A DNA stretch of 64,000 bases from Acinetobacter tandoii DSM 14970 = CIP 107469 (GCF_000400735.1 NZ_KE007365.1:141043-205042); one strand, 5' to 3'. Positions 1 through 10,337 are shown, counted from the first letter of the stretch. Made by a program: numbers and translations. Notes: a model not told the origin generated them from the sequence alone.

Positions 1-66
1 GCAGATGAATTAATATTCAATTAGAAAACAAAAATTCTGACAATAAAAAATGATTAAGGGATAATC

Positions 67-633
67 ATGCAACAATTTAGTAAGCTGAATACTTCCAGCT
101 ATATTTTTCAACATCAAAAACAAGATTATGAAGTATTTAAAGGACTAATCCGAACATCAGCAGAACTAAGCCTAGATACATGCATCGAGCAAAGAGTTGC
201 AATCATTGGGATCGATCAAAAAATTGCAGCATTGCTTGAGAAAATCCGCAATGTTTCAAGTTCAGTATATGTTTTTCAGATACAACCTGCCTTAATTCTT
301 CCACAGTCAGAGCAACGATATAGCCGTTATGTGCAACATCCATTACTTTTAAAAAACAAGCGCCTCATCAATCCCCGAATCAAAAGCATTTTAGCCCTGC
401 GTTTTTTGGACTCTCAAATTCAGGACAACTGGCTAAAACGACAACTAACACCAAATATTACGCGTGAAAAGAAAGAATTTCTGAAATCTGATGATTATTA
501 TCACGCCTTGCAACAAGAAAAATGTCAACTTATTACTTGGCCAGTCAAAAAAATTACAGAAAGCTGCATTGAATGTGTAGATGGCTCTATTTATCCTGTC
601 GACTTAATTATTACAACGAATTTGCATCAATAA
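67..633 (+). CDS. Flavin monooxygenase relic (hypothetical protein)
   Basis: This 188-residue protein has a good ribosome site (AAGGG at 56-60) and an intact frame. From residue 40 it reads like the NADPH-binding middle domain of Baeyer-Villiger or flavin-containing monooxygenases: a VAIIG strand start, then VYVFQIQPALILP, then LKRQLTPN and SDDYYHAL, and finally VDGSIYPVDLIITT near the end. The family is normally about 480-550 residues. Here the N-terminal FAD domain and the C-terminal part are missing, and the nucleotide-binding glycines are eroded (GIDQKIA where GxGxxA-like motifs are usual). I therefore infer a decayed or repurposed fragment with no expected oxygenase activity. The family assignment is by motif memory and moderately sure; the function is unknown. 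Confidence 0.55.
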   Translation: MQQFSKLNTSSYIFQHQKQDYEVFKGLIRTSAELSLDTCIEQRVAIIGIDQKIAALLEKIRNVSSSVYVFQIQPALILPQSEQRYSRYVQHPLLLKNKRLINPRIKSILALRFLDSQIQDNWLKRQLTPNITREKKEFLKSDDYYHALQQEKCQLITWPVKKITESCIECVDGSIYPVDLIITTNLHQ

Positions 634-689
634 TTGCAGAGAATTTCAAATGAAGTTTCATATTTATAATTAAAATAAGTACAAAAAAC

Positions 690-715
690 ACCCAATCCAA
701 TTATTTAAATTGGGT
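690..715 (-). terminator. Probable terminator of ppsR
   Basis: A perfect 7-bp inverted repeat, ACCCAAT (690-696) and ATTGGGT (709-715), encloses a 12-base loop. Read on the minus strand it is followed by GTTTTTTG, as expected for an intrinsic terminator just after the ppsR stop codon. It may also stop transcripts of the upstream plus-strand gene. Confidence 0.6.
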
Positions 716-759
716 ATTAATTCATTCAATTTTTATATGAATAGCGGCGTAATTTAATA

Positions 760-1596
760 CTATCCGATTCGACGTTTTAAACCCGTCATTTGTAAGACAC
801 GCGTAGAAATTTCTTCAATCGACATTTCAGATACATTCAGATATTTAATCCCTTCTGAGATATAAATACCTTCAATTGCGCGCAACTCCATTTGACATTG
901 GCTAAAGCTTGCATAGCGGCTATTGGCTTTACGCTCTGAGCGAATCGCAACCAAACGCTCAGCATCAATCATGAGTCCAAACAGCTTATGCTTATGCGCT
1001 TTCAGCACAGAAGGCAAACGATTGTCATCTAAATCTTCTTCCGTAAGTGGGTAATTTGCTACACGAATTCCAAATTGTAATGACAAATAAATGGATGTTG
1101 GTGTCTTCCCTGAACGAGAAACACCAATTAGAATTAAGTCAGCTTTATCATAATGACGAGTACGTGCGCCATCATCATTATCAAGTGCAAAATGTACAGC
1201 ATCAATACGTGCTTTATAAGACTCCGAATCGGTCACGGCATGCGTTTGTCCGACTAAAGTTGTAGGTGGTGTACCCAACTCTTCAGACAACTTACTAATA
1301 AGCCCTTCAAACACATCCAAATTCACAGCATTCGCCGTATTAATAATATCTCGCACATAAGGATCTACTAAGGTATCGAACACCAAAGGCTGCTGTCCAT
1401 CACGCTCAGCTCTTTGATTTATCTCAGAAACTACATTCATAGCAGCTTCTTCAGACGTAATATAAGGGATAATATGAATGTCAAAATCTACATTTGGAAA
1501 CTGGGCCAGTAAAGAGTGTCCAAGCGTTTCTGCTGTAATCGCAGTTCCATCAGAAATAAAAAACACACTTCGCTTTATTTGTTTAACTTCTGACAT
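760..1596 (-). CDS. ppsR: Phosphoenolpyruvate synthase regulatory protein (kinase/pyrophosphorylase)
   Basis: PpsR (DUF299 family, 278 residues, usual length about 270-280) is a cytoplasmic bifunctional enzyme. It inactivates PEP synthase by ADP-dependent phosphorylation and restores it by phosphate-dependent dephosphorylation. The P-loop GVSRSGKT is visible at about residues 158-165, and the N-terminus begins with the family's VFFISDGTAITAETLG strand-turn. It is divergent from ppsA, its target, with a shared 155-bp gap (1597-1751), which is the standard arrangement. The start ATG follows an AGGAGAATTTTA ribosome site. The assignment is secure from sequence plus context. Confidence 0.95.
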   Translation of the reverse strand: MSEVKQIKRSVFFISDGTAITAETLGHSLLAQFPNVDFDIHIIPYITSEEAAMNVVSEINQRAERDGQQPLVFDTLVDPYVRDIINTANAVNLDVFEGLISKLSEELGTPPTTLVGQTHAVTDSESYKARIDAVHFALDNDDGARTRHYDKADLILIGVSRSGKTPTSIYLSLQFGIRVANYPLTEEDLDDNRLPSVLKAHKHKLFGLMIDAERLVAIRSERKANSRYASFSQCQMELRAIEGIYISEGIKYLNVSEMSIEEISTRVLQMTGLKRRIG

Positions 1597-1751
1597 TAAA
1601 ATTCTCCTCGAATATTTGTCTAAGTGCTATATAATCATTATAGTAAACTGATCTTACATGACTGTCGCTTAGTAAAATTAAAAAGCTAAGCAGATTTGTT
1701 TTAAATTCATGCCAAGATAGTGATTAATACTGCAAAAGTGGAGTAACAACT

Positions 1752-4130
1752 TTGGAAGCGCGCGTAATAGGTCTAGAAAAATTAGGGAAACACGATGTAG
1801 AGCTCGTGGGTGGGAAAAACTCATCTCTGGGCGAGATGATTAGCCATCTAGCGAATGCAGGTGTATCAGTACCTGGAGGCTTTGCTACCACTGCTGCCGC
1901 TTATCGTGAATTCCTCGAGCAAAGTGGCCTGAACGCTAAAATTAACGCAGAACTTGCAGCATTAAATGTTGATGATGTTGTTGCACTTGCAGAAACTGGT
2001 GCAAAAATCCGTCAATGGATTGTCGACACCCCGCTTACGGCAGATCTCGAAAAGGAAGTCCGCGACGCTTTCGCCACCCTTTCAAACGGCAACCCTGATA
2101 TCGCGGTTGCCGTTCGTTCATCTGCGACAGCAGAAGACTTACCTGATGCGTCTTTTGCAGGTCAGCAGGAAACCTTCTTAAACATCCGTGGTATTGACAA
2201 CGTTCTTATTGCGATTAAAGAAGTCTTTGCTTCACTTTATAATGACCGTGCTATTGCTTACCGTGTTCACCAAAACTTCGCGCATGACATCGTTGCATTA
2301 TCTGCGGGTATCCAGCGAATGGTTCGTTCTGAAACTGGTGCAGCGGGTGTAATGTTCACTCTAGATACAGAATCAGGCTTCCGTGATGCTGTATTCATTA
2401 CTGCTTCATATGGTTTAGGCGAAATGGTTGTACAGGGCGCAGTAAACCCTGATGAATTCTATATTTCTAAACCACTTCTGAAAAATGGCAAACATGCTAT
2501 TTTACGTCGTAATCTTGGTTCTAAACACCAAAAAATGGTATATGGCGAAGAAGGTGCTGCCGGCAAATCAGTGGTCGTCGTGGATGTTGAAAAAGCAGAA
2601 CGCCAACAATTTGCATTAAATGATCACGAGCTTCAAGAGCTTGCTAAACAAGCCCTGATCATCGAAGAGCACTATCAAGCACCTATGGATATTGAATGGG
2701 CTAAAGATGGTGACGACGGTCAAATCTATATCGTTCAAGCACGTCCAGAAACAGTAAAAAGCCGTGAAAATGTCGGCACCATGGAACGTTACCTACTTAA
2801 GCAAAAAGGTACTGTAATTTGCGAAGGTCGCTCAATCGGTCAACGTATTGGTTCTGGTAAAGTACGCATCGTGACGTCTATTAAAGAAATGGACAAAGTA
2901 CAAGAAGGTGACGTACTTGTTTCAGACATGACTGACCCAGACTGGGAACCAGTAATGAAACGTGCTGCTGCGATTGTTACAAACCGTGGTGGTCGTACTT
3001 GTCATGCAGCAATTATTGCTCGTGAACTTGGTGTACCTGCAATCGTAGGTTGTGGTAATGCAACAGAAGTTTTAACCGACGGACAAGAAGTGACTGTTTC
3101 ATGTGCTGAAGGCGATACAGGCTTTATTTATGAAGGTTCGTTAGATTTCGAAATTCAACGTAACTCAATTAACTCTATGCCAAAACTTCCGTTCAAAATC
3201 ATGATGAACGTAGGTAACCCTGACCGTGCATTTGACTTTGCTCAAATTCCTAACGAAGGTATTGGTCTTGCACGTTTAGAGTTCATTATTAACCGTATGA
3301 TCGGTGTACATCCTAAAGCGTTATTGAACATTGACAGCTTGCCACGTGAAACTCGTGCAGCAGTTATGGCTCGTACTGCGGGTTATGCTTCTCCTATCGA
3401 ATTCTACGTTGAAAAACTTGTAGAAGGTATTTCTACACTTGCTGCCGCATTTGCTGATAAGCCTGTGATTGTTCGTATGTCTGACTTTAAGTCAAACGAA
3501 TATGCGAACCTAATTGGCGGTAAGCTTTATGAACCAGAAGAAGAAAACCCAATGCTTGGTTTCCGTGGTGCAAGCCGTTATGTATCTGACAACTTCCGTG
3601 ATTGTTTCGAATTAGAATGTCGTGCATTGAAAAAAGCACGCGATGAAATGGGCTTGACCAATATTCAAATCATGATTCCATTCGTTCGTACTGTACATGA
3701 AGCAAAACGCGTCATCGAATTGCTTGCTCAAAATGGTCTTAAACGTGGTGAAAATGGTCTTAAAGTGATCATGATGTGTGAATTACCAACTAACGCACTG
3801 TTAGCTGAACAATTCCTTGAACACTTTGATGGTTTCTCTATCGGTTCTAACGACTTGACTCAGCTTACATTGGGTCTGGATCGTGACTCAGGTATTGTTT
3901 CTCACCTGTTTGATGAACGTGATGCAGCAGTTAAAGCATTACTTTCTATGGCAATTCATGCATGTCGCAAAGCTGGCAAATATGTTGGTATTTGTGGTCA
4001 AGGGCCATCAGATCATCCTGACCTTGCAAAATGGTTGATGGAACAAGGAATCGAGTCTGTTTCTCTTAACCCAGACTCAGTTTTAGACACTTGGTTCTTC
4101 CTTGCAGAAGAAAAAGCTCAACAAGCTTAA
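1752..4130 (+). CDS. ppsA: Phosphoenolpyruvate synthase
   Basis: PpsA makes PEP from pyruvate and ATP (products PEP, AMP and phosphate), allowing gluconeogenic growth on organic acids such as those produced by the catabolic genes later in this window. The 792 residues match the family length. Seen in order: an N-terminal ATP-binding domain ([30 protein letters not shown]), a swivelling domain with the catalytic histidine in [15 protein letters not shown] at about residue 418, and a C-terminal PEP/pyruvate barrel with IGSNDLTQ and [11 protein letters not shown]. Translation begins at TTG 1752, which sits 8 bases after GGAG at 1740-1743; no better ATG exists. Confidence 0.97.
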   Translation: MEARVIGLEKLGKHDVELVGGKNSSLGEMISHLANAGVSVPGGFATTAAAYREFLEQSGLNAKINAELAALNVDDVVALAETGAKIRQWIVDTPLTADLEKEVRDAFATLSNGNPDIAVAVRSSATAEDLPDASFAGQQETFLNIRGIDNVLIAIKEVFASLYNDRAIAYRVHQNFAHDIVALSAGIQRMVRSETGAAGVMFTLDTESGFRDAVFITASYGLGEMVVQGAVNPDEFYISKPLLKNGKHAILRRNLGSKHQKMVYGEEGAAGKSVVVVDVEKAERQQFALNDHELQELAKQALIIEEHYQAPMDIEWAKDGDDGQIYIVQARPETVKSRENVGTMERYLLKQKGTVICEGRSIGQRIGSGKVRIVTSIKEMDKVQEGDVLVSDMTDPDWEPVMKRAAAIVTNRGGRTCHAAIIARELGVPAIVGCGNATEVLTDGQEVTVSCAEGDTGFIYEGSLDFEIQRNSINSMPKLPFKIMMNVGNPDRAFDFAQIPNEGIGLARLEFIINRMIGVHPKALLNIDSLPRETRAAVMARTAGYASPIEFYVEKLVEGISTLAAAFADKPVIVRMSDFKSNEYANLIGGKLYEPEEENPMLGFRGASRYVSDNFRDCFELECRALKKARDEMGLTNIQIMIPFVRTVHEAKRVIELLAQNGLKRGENGLKVIMMCELPTNALLAEQFLEHFDGFSIGSNDLTQLTLGLDRDSGIVSHLFDERDAAVKALLSMAIHACRKAGKYVGICGQGPSDHPDLAKWLMEQGIESVSLNPDSVLDTWFFLAEEKAQQA

Positions 4131-4141
4131 GAAAACATGTT

Positions 4142-4172
4142 AAAAAAAGACCCATTAGTTGGGTCTTTTTTT
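4142..4172 (+). terminator. ppsA terminator
   Basis: AAAAAAAGACCC pairs perfectly with GGGTCTTTTTTT across a 7-base loop directly after the ppsA stop codon. The 3' arm provides the U-tract. Confidence 0.88.
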
Positions 4173-4201
4173 CTCTTTTCATTTTTTGAGATTTTATTTT
4201 T

Positions 4202-4957
4202 ATGCAAATTTACTTGGCACGTAATAATCAACAAGCTGGTCCGTACACTTTAGAACAGTTGAATCAGATGCTTGCCAGCCAACAAGTACTCTTAACAGAT
4301 TTAGCTTGGCATGAAGGTATGACCGAATGGAAAGCTTTAGGTGAATTAACCCAAGGGAAACTTGTATACACACCAACAGGTTATGTTCCTCCAACACACA
4401 CGCCGTTACATAACCCTACAATCACCCAAACTAAAGTTGAAGGTAACCTATCTAAAACTGAACTTGCTTCAGTCAATATTCGCGCATTGGCAAAAATCAT
4501 TGATTTATTACTTTGGTTGCCTGCGGCAGCAATTCCTTCTTTCTTTCTGAACGCCAACCAAGTGAATGAGCTTGCTAGCATCCAGCAAAAGATGCAAGCC
4601 GCATACACATCCACTCAAGCTGTGCAATTACAACAGCAACTTTTCGCGCTTATTCCAATCGAAGCATGGCAAACCATGTTTGCCTATATCATTATAATGC
4701 TGGCTATTCAGGCATTCTTTCTAGCCAAGTCTGGACAAAGTATCGGCAAAAAGTTAACGCGAATTAAAATTGTAGATGCTGATAGCGGTGAAAAAGTTAA
4801 TTTGACGCGAATCTTCCTGTTACGCAGTATTGTATTTATCATTTTAAATATGCTGTTTATGCCGTTTATTACGATTGCTGATTATTTATTCGCTTTAGGA
4901 AAAGATAGACAGACATTGCACGATAAACTAGCGAAAACCATCGTGATAAAACAATAA
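4202..4957 (+). CDS. GYF_2 plus RDD-family membrane protein
   Basis: The first 50 residues (MQIYLARNNQQAGPYTLEQL, then WHEGMTEWKALGEL) form a GYF_2 domain, a small module thought to bind proline-rich peptides. Residues from about 95 onwards form an RDD domain: hydrophobic segments, a conserved Arg-Ala-Leu-Ala-Lys-Ile-Ile-Asp-Leu start, and SGQSIGKKLTRIKIVDADSGE between membrane spans. About three membrane spans are visible. RDD proteins are inner-membrane proteins; some have been linked to Na+/H+ exchange, but the role of this GYF-RDD fusion is not known. It is a single-gene unit between the ppsA terminator and its own terminator. Confidence 0.8.
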   Translation: MQIYLARNNQQAGPYTLEQLNQMLASQQVLLTDLAWHEGMTEWKALGELTQGKLVYTPTGYVPPTHTPLHNPTITQTKVEGNLSKTELASVNIRALAKIIDLLLWLPAAAIPSFFLNANQVNELASIQQKMQAAYTSTQAVQLQQQLFALIPIEAWQTMFAYIIIMLAIQAFFLAKSGQSIGKKLTRIKIVDADSGEKVNLTRIFLLRSIVFIILNMLFMPFITIADYLFALGKDRQTLHDKLAKTIVIKQ

Positions 4958-4971
4958 CTGACCATAAAACC

Positions 4972-4998
4972 AAGGGATGACATATTCATCCCTTTTTT
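4972..4998 (+). terminator. Terminator after the RDD gene
   Basis: AAGGGATGA and TCATCCCTT form a perfect 9-bp stem with a CATAT loop, followed by a run of T. This separates the RDD gene from the cyo operon. Confidence 0.85.
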
Positions 4999-5149
4999 AA
5001 TTCATTAGATTGATATTTCAATAAAAAAAATAAACCAAGCGCTAATTCCGACCCCCAAAATCAGGTTTTATAACAGTCATTTAAAGCGACTTTATATATA
5101 GCTTAGTTGAGCGATATCAGGCATAATGCCCTACAACGTAGCGGTGCCA

Positions 5150-5196
5150 CATGCTTGAGAAGTTTTTTTATTCAAAAATCAAAATTCTCAATCATG
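5150..5196 (+). promoter_or_regulatory. Large inverted repeat in the cyoA leader
   Basis: CATGCTTGAGAA (5150-5161) is matched by TTCTCAATCATG (5185-5196), 11 of 12 positions paired. Weaker pairing extends outwards to 18 bp with three mismatches. The 23-base loop is A/T-only apart from a few bases. It lies 60 bases before the cyoA ATG in the roughly 260-bp leader (4999-5257) and no T-run follows it, so it looks regulatory rather than a terminator. The rest of the 300-bp gap shows no gene. Confidence 0.45.
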
Positions 5197-5257
5197 CGAC
5201 ACTTTAATCGCTATCCCATATTATTTAGGGAATGGGACTCTTCACCGAGGTTGTAAA

Positions 5258-6328
5258 ATGAGACAAACGATTTTAGCTGTATTGTCTTTATCAACGATTG
5301 CTGCACTCTTAACTGGGTGTGGTGGTGATATGGTACTTCTAAACTCTAAAGGTCCAGTTGCACAAGGTCAAAGTGACTTGATGATGACTGCGATCTATTT
5401 AATGCTATTGGTCGTAATTCCTTCGATCTTAATGGCATTATGGTTTGGTTGGAAATATCGCTCGTCGAATAAAGATGCAGACTATAAACCTACTTGGGCA
5501 CACTCAACTGCTATTGAAATTGTAGTTTGGGGTGTTCCAGTTATTATTATTGGTATTCTAGCTTGGTTAACTTGGTGGGGTTCACACAAGTATGACCCGT
5601 ACCGCCCAATCGATTCTGATAAAGCACCATTAACAGTTCAAGTTATCGCTGAACAGTTTAAGTGGATCTTTATCTATCCTGAGCAAGAAATTGCGACTGT
5701 TAACGAAATTCGCTTCCCAGAGAAAACTCCTGTGAACTTGCGTTTGACGTCTAACTTCACAATGAACTCGTTCTTCATTCCTGCACTTTCTGGCCAAATT
5801 TATACCATGGCTGGCATGCAAACTCACCTGCATTTGTTAGCAAATGAAACTAGCCCAGCTGAAGGCTACCGCGGTTTCTCTTCTAACTACTCAGGTTATG
5901 GCTTCTCGCAAATGCGTTTCCGTGCGCATTCAGTGACTGAAGCTCAGTTTGCTGATTGGGTCGCAGCGGTGAAAGCAGGCAACGGTACTTCAATTAACCC
6001 TGCTGCAATTCAGAAAGGTGTTTTAGACCAAGCCGAATTCGCAACCTTGCGTGATGGCAACCGTTCGCATCATCAGATCGAAGTTCTTATCGCTAAAGCG
6101 ACTACTCCTGAAGAAAAGGCTGCTGCTGAAGCAATGAAGCCTTATCCAACTAAGCCACATCCAGTGACTTACTACTCTTCTGTTGAGAAAGGCTTATTTG
6201 AATCAGTGATCAACAAATACATGAGTAACTATCACGGTGCTGATCATTCAGCTACTGCGAGTGCTCACGGGGCTGCTGCTGACGCACATGCCGCAGTTGA
6301 ACCTGCTTCATCGGCTGTAGGGGAATAA
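5258..6328 (+). CDS. cyoA: Cytochrome bo3 ubiquinol oxidase subunit II
   Basis: Subunit II of the quinol oxidase that reduces oxygen and pumps protons. It is a lipoprotein: the signal sequence ends with a lipobox LLTGC, with the lipidated cysteine at residue 21. Two membrane helices follow (about 45-65 and 88-108), then a periplasmic cupredoxin-fold domain. As in other quinol oxidases the CuA ligand cysteines are absent. At 356 residues it is longer than the E. coli protein (about 315). The extra length is mostly a C-terminal tail rich in Ala and His (SATASAHGAAADAHAA). It is the first gene of cyoABCDE, with a 3-base gap to cyoB. Confidence 0.95.
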   Translation: MRQTILAVLSLSTIAALLTGCGGDMVLLNSKGPVAQGQSDLMMTAIYLMLLVVIPSILMALWFGWKYRSSNKDADYKPTWAHSTAIEIVVWGVPVIIIGILAWLTWWGSHKYDPYRPIDSDKAPLTVQVIAEQFKWIFIYPEQEIATVNEIRFPEKTPVNLRLTSNFTMNSFFIPALSGQIYTMAGMQTHLHLLANETSPAEGYRGFSSNYSGYGFSQMRFRAHSVTEAQFADWVAAVKAGNGTSINPAAIQKGVLDQAEFATLRDGNRSHHQIEVLIAKATTPEEKAAAEAMKPYPTKPHPVTYYSSVEKGLFESVINKYMSNYHGADHSATASAHGAAADAHAAVEPASSAVGE

Positions 6329-6331
6329 GAC

Positions 6332-8320
6332 ATGAGCTTCTTAGGTAAGTTAGGTCCAGACTCGATTCCACACGATCCAATCGTGTTGGTAACTGTCGCA
6401 TTAATGATTTTAGGTGGTATCGTTGCTGTTGCAGGTATTACTTATTTCAAAAAATGGAACTACTTGTGGAACGAATGGTTCACATCTGTAGACCATAAAA
6501 AAATTGGTATCATGTATATCTTGGTATCTGTAGTCATGTTACTTCGTGGCTTCGCAGATGCGATCATGATGCGCTTACAACTTTTCCTCGCTCGTGGTGG
6601 CGGTGAAGGTTACTTACACCCAGAACACTATGACCAGATCTTCACCGCTCACGGTGTAATCATGATCTTCTTCGTAGCAATGGGTCTCGTTGTTGGCTTA
6701 ATGAACATCTCTGTACCTTTACAGATTGGTGCTCGTGACGTTGCCTTCCCATTGTTAAACTCTGTAAGTTTCTGGCTATTCGCTGGTGCTGCTGGCTTAA
6801 TGATGGTTTCACTTGCTTTAGGTGAATTCGCTGCTACAGGTTGGATGGCTTACCCTCCTCTTTCTGGCATTGAATACTCTCCTGGTGTTGGTGTTGACTA
6901 CTATATCTGGGCGTTACAGATTTCAGGTTTAGGTACGCTTTTAACTGGTGTTAACTTCTTTGTTACCATCATCAAAATGCGCGCACCTGGCATGAAGCTT
7001 ATGGATATGCCAATTTTCACTTGGACTGCACTTTGTACAGCAGTTCTGATTATTGCTGCATTCCCAGTCTTAACTGCAACAATTGCAATGTTATCTCTAG
7101 ATCGTTACTTCGGCTTCCATTTCTTCACAAATGAGCTTGGCGGTAGCCCAATGCTTTATGTGAACTTGATCTGGACATGGGGTCACCCAGAAGTATATAT
7201 CTTGGTATTACCAGCGTTTGGTATTTACTCAGAAGTTGTATCAACATTTGCTCGCAAAACGTTGTTCGGCTACAAGTCTATGGTGTATGCAACAGTTGCA
7301 ATTACAGTATTGTCATTTGTTGTATGGCTTCACCACTTCTTTACCATGGGTGCAGGTGCCAACGTTAACGCGTTCTTCGGTATCATGACTATGGTTATTG
7401 CGATCCCGACTGGTGTGAAAATCTTCTCTTGGTTATTCACTATGTACAAAGGTCGCATTACGTACACAACTCCAATGCTATGGACACTTGGTTTCCTTGT
7501 GACTTTCGGTATCGGTGGTTTGACTGGTGTATTAATGGCTGTTCCACCTGCGGACTTCCTTGTACACAACTCTTTATTCCTTATCGCTCACTTCCATAAC
7601 GTAATTATTGGTGGTGTTGTGTTCGCAATGTTTGCGGGTATCATTTTCTACTGGCCAAAAATGTTTGGTTGGAAGCTTAATGAAGCTTGGGGTAAAGCAG
7701 CATTCTGGTTCTGGTTCTTCGGTTTCTACTTTGCATTCATGCCGCTTTATATCCTTGGCTTCATGGGTATGACTCGTCGTTTGAATACATATGACAACCC
7801 TGAATGGGATCCGTACATCACAATCGCATTGTTTGGTGCAGTATTAATCGCAATCGGTATTGCATGTTTCTTAATGCAAATCATTGTTGGTTTCTTACAA
7901 CGCCATGACAACATGGACGTTACAGGTGATCCATGGGATGGTCGTGTACTTGAATGGTCTACATCTTCACCTGCTCCATTCTATAACTTTGCTCATCTTC
8001 CAAAAATCAGCGGTATCGATACATTCTGGAATGACAAAGAGAATGGTGTTGCTTATGCACGTCCAACGTCTTATGAAGATGTACATATGCCAACGAACCG
8101 TGCTGCTGGCTTTGTAATCGCAATGTTCATTACTGTTATGGGCTTCGGTTTAATCTGGCACATTTGGTGGTTAGTTGTCGTAACCTTTGTTGCTGCAATC
8201 ATCAGCTTCATCGTAAGCTCTTTCACTAAGAAAGTTGATTACTATGTTCCTGCTGCTGAAGTTGAGCGCATTGAAAACGAACGCTATGCGATTCTTGAAA
8301 AACACTTGAAGAAGGACTAA
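6332..8320 (+). CDS. cyoB: Cytochrome bo3 ubiquinol oxidase subunit I
   Basis: The catalytic subunit (662 residues, the usual length) carries low-spin haem b, haem o3 and CuB in a bundle of about 15 membrane helices. Visible marks of the haem-copper oxidase family are [11 protein letters not shown] (low-spin haem histidine), [17 protein letters not shown] (CuB histidine and the Tyr crosslink region), [10 protein letters not shown] (two CuB histidines) and HFHNVIIGG (haem ligands). The frame is intact and the gene is tightly packed between cyoA and cyoC, which implies co-transcription. Confidence 0.97.
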   Translation: MSFLGKLGPDSIPHDPIVLVTVALMILGGIVAVAGITYFKKWNYLWNEWFTSVDHKKIGIMYILVSVVMLLRGFADAIMMRLQLFLARGGGEGYLHPEHYDQIFTAHGVIMIFFVAMGLVVGLMNISVPLQIGARDVAFPLLNSVSFWLFAGAAGLMMVSLALGEFAATGWMAYPPLSGIEYSPGVGVDYYIWALQISGLGTLLTGVNFFVTIIKMRAPGMKLMDMPIFTWTALCTAVLIIAAFPVLTATIAMLSLDRYFGFHFFTNELGGSPMLYVNLIWTWGHPEVYILVLPAFGIYSEVVSTFARKTLFGYKSMVYATVAITVLSFVVWLHHFFTMGAGANVNAFFGIMTMVIAIPTGVKIFSWLFTMYKGRITYTTPMLWTLGFLVTFGIGGLTGVLMAVPPADFLVHNSLFLIAHFHNVIIGGVVFAMFAGIIFYWPKMFGWKLNEAWGKAAFWFWFFGFYFAFMPLYILGFMGMTRRLNTYDNPEWDPYITIALFGAVLIAIGIACFLMQIIVGFLQRHDNMDVTGDPWDGRVLEWSTSSPAPFYNFAHLPKISGIDTFWNDKENGVAYARPTSYEDVHMPTNRAAGFVIAMFITVMGFGLIWHIWWLVVVTFVAAIISFIVSSFTKKVDYYVPAAEVERIENERYAILEKHLKKD

Positions 8321-8324
8321 GACA

Positions 8325-8945
8325 ATGGCTGAAGTACTTCATCACGATAACCACGGACACGATGAACATCATCATCATGATGATACAGACATTACCGTCT
8401 TTGGTTTCTGGTCTTACTTGATGAGTGACTTGATCCTATTCGGTACACTCTTCATTGCTTTCGTTGTATTAAGTGGTCATGTTCCACCAGGTACCCCAAG
8501 TGCTAAAGAATTATTCGGTGAGTCTTTAGGTTTCGTATTAACTGAAACTTTTGCTCTCTTAATTTCTTCAGTTACATTTGGTTTTGCTGTACTTGCATCG
8601 TACAAAAAGAATGTTAGCCAAGTTTTAATTTGGTTAGCAATTACTTGGGTATTTGGTGCATCATTCATTGGCATGGAACTGTATGAGTTTAATCACCTTG
8701 TACATGCTGGTCATGGTCCAAGCACAAGTGCGTTCTTATCTGCGTTCTTCACTTTAGTTGGTACGCACGGTATTCACGTAACTTCTGGTTTGGTATGGAT
8801 GATCGTGTTAATGGTTCAAATCAAAAAGTATGGTTTGACATTACCGAATACACGTCGCCTTGCTTGCTTGAGCTTGTTCTGGCACTTCCTTGACATCGTA
8901 TGGATCTGTGTATTCAGCGTAGTTTATTTGCGGGGAGTTCTCTAA
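8325..8945 (+). CDS. cyoC: Cytochrome bo3 ubiquinol oxidase subunit III
   Basis: Subunit III (206 residues) is a five-helix membrane protein of the COX3 family that stabilises the oxidase. Typical family stretches are [21 protein letters not shown] and [14 protein letters not shown]. The cytoplasmic N-terminus is unusually histidine-rich: about half of residues 5-19 are His, mixed with Asp. The stop codon TAA at 8943-8945 shares its last base with the cyoD ATG, pointing to translational coupling. Confidence 0.95.
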   Translation: MAEVLHHDNHGHDEHHHHDDTDITVFGFWSYLMSDLILFGTLFIAFVVLSGHVPPGTPSAKELFGESLGFVLTETFALLISSVTFGFAVLASYKKNVSQVLIWLAITWVFGASFIGMELYEFNHLVHAGHGPSTSAFLSAFFTLVGTHGIHVTSGLVWMIVLMVQIKKYGLTLPNTRRLACLSLFWHFLDIVWICVFSVVYLRGVL

Positions 8946-9274
8946 TGGGTCACGATAATCATGCGTCTGATGCAGCTCACGGCACCGTGAAGCAATATAC
9001 TATTGGTTTTATTGTCTCTGTGGTATTAACCATTGTTCCATTCTATATGGCAATGAACCCAGAAAACTTCGGTCGTGGCGCAACACTTGCAGTAGTTGGT
9101 ATTACTGCAGTTGCTCAGGTTCTTGTACAGTTGATTTTCTTCTTGCACATGAACTCATCTGCAGAGCAACGTTGGAACGTAATTGCATTTATTTATACAA
9201 TTCTTACAATTGCCGTTCTTTTGATCGGTTCTGTATGGGTTATGAATTACCTCCACTTCAACATGATGCTCTAA
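8945..9274 (+). CDS. cyoD: Cytochrome bo3 ubiquinol oxidase subunit IV
   Basis: Subunit IV (109 residues, three membrane helices) assists CuB assembly in the oxidase. An in-frame ATG lies upstream at 8900, but it is inside cyoC. The start [13 protein letters not shown] at 8945 gives the family length and a one-base overlap with the cyoC stop. The C-terminal pattern QLIFFLHMN and WVMNYLHFNM is typical of CyoD. Confidence 0.94.
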   Translation: MGHDNHASDAAHGTVKQYTIGFIVSVVLTIVPFYMAMNPENFGRGATLAVVGITAVAQVLVQLIFFLHMNSSAEQRWNVIAFIYTILTIAVLLIGSVWVMNYLHFNMML

Positions 9275-9284
9275 ACTGGTTGTC

Positions 9285-10163
9285 ATGTTAAAAAAGTATT
9301 TATTCCTGACTAAACCAGGAATTCTCTTTGGTAACTTCGTTACCACTTTGGGCGGCTTTTTCTTAGCCGCCCAAGGTTCTGTAGATTTCCTTTTACTTCT
9401 GATTACACTACTAGCTACAACTTTGGTTGTTGCATCAGGATGTGTAGTTAACAATGTCATTGATCAAGACATTGACCAGAAGATGCAACGTACTCAAAAC
9501 CGTGCACTTGTTAAAAAAACGATTAGTCCTAGTGTGGCACTGATTTTTGCCGCAGCTTTAGGTCTTTTAGGCTTTGGCATGTTATGGTTTTTTGTCAATG
9601 CATATTCTTTTGGTTTTGCTGTTCTTGGTTTTGTTGTTTATGTTGGGTTTTATAGTCTTTGGAGCAAACGTACCACCATTCACCAAACAGTGATTGGAAG
9701 TATCTCTGGTGCAAGTCCACCTGTGATTGGTTACACGGCTGTCTCTAACGAATTCGATGTAGCTGCTTTGCTTATTTTCTTAGCTTATGCACTTTGGCAA
9801 ATGCCTCATTCATGGGGAATTGCAATCTATCGTTTCGACGACTATAAAAATGCAGGTATTCCAATTTTACCTGTTGCGCGTTCAATTTTACGTACCAAGG
9901 TCGAAAGCCTGATTTACGTTATTTTGTTTGCAGCAGTACTCAATGGTTTATATTGCTTTGGTTATACAAACTTATTCTTCTTAATTACTTTTAATGGTTT
10001 ATGTGCTTATTGGGTATATTTATCAATTATTGGTTTTAAAGCCGAGAATGATCAAGTTTGGGCTAAACGTTATTTCTTGTATTCTGTGATTCTGATCACA
10101 GCATTAAGTTTTAGCTTTAGTTTTAGCTATATAAGCCCTGCCCCGCATTTACCCCTGTTTTAA
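9285..10163 (+). CDS. cyoE: Protohaem IX farnesyltransferase (haem O synthase)
   Basis: CyoE attaches a farnesyl group to haem B to make haem O for the bo3 oxidase. It is a UbiA-family polytopic membrane protein (292 residues, about nine helices). The two Asp-rich prenyl-diphosphate motifs are visible: NNVIDQDIDQKM near residue 50 and YRFDDYKNAG near residue 185, with TKPGI at the N-terminus. It is the last gene of cyoABCDE and ends directly in a terminator stem. Confidence 0.95.
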   Translation: MLKKYLFLTKPGILFGNFVTTLGGFFLAAQGSVDFLLLLITLLATTLVVASGCVVNNVIDQDIDQKMQRTQNRALVKKTISPSVALIFAAALGLLGFGMLWFFVNAYSFGFAVLGFVVYVGFYSLWSKRTTIHQTVIGSISGASPPVIGYTAVSNEFDVAALLIFLAYALWQMPHSWGIAIYRFDDYKNAGIPILPVARSILRTKVESLIYVILFAAVLNGLYCFGYTNLFFLITFNGLCAYWVYLSIIGFKAENDQVWAKRYFLYSVILITALSFSFSFSYISPAPHLPLF

Positions 10164-10190
10164 AAGATAGAGACCTCCTCTCTATCTTTT
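10162..10190 (+). terminator. cyo operon terminator
   Basis: AAAAGATAGAGA and TCTCTATCTTTT form a perfect 12-bp stem with loop CCTCC. The stem starts inside the cyoE stop codon, and the 3' arm ends in TTTT. Confidence 0.85.
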
Positions 10191-10300
10191 AAAGCTGGTC
10201 TTCATTTCTACACATAATTACTATTTGTAAGTTCATATCTATTCCACACCTAGATAAATCTTCGATATCATCACTACTTTGCGCATAAATTTAATATTGC

Positions 10301-10329
10301 TTGAATTTTATTGCCAAACCTTCTAAAAT
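10301..10329 (+). promoter_or_regulatory. Putative sigma-70 promoter of rpsF-rpsR-rplI
   Basis: TTGAAT at 10301-10306 and TAAAAT at 10324-10329 are separated by 17 bases. The start point would fall at about 10336, just before three consecutive hairpins in the leader. Confidence 0.55.
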
Positions 10330-10337
10330 TCACCCCT

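Noticed and set aside
1047..1265. 72-codon ORF on the plus strand inside ppsR
   Set aside because: Antisense shadow of a secure gene, with no ribosome site and no protein-like features.
4200..4614. Minus-strand ORFs of 65 and 77 codons across the RDD gene
   Set aside because: They mirror codons of the GYF-RDD gene and have no start signals.
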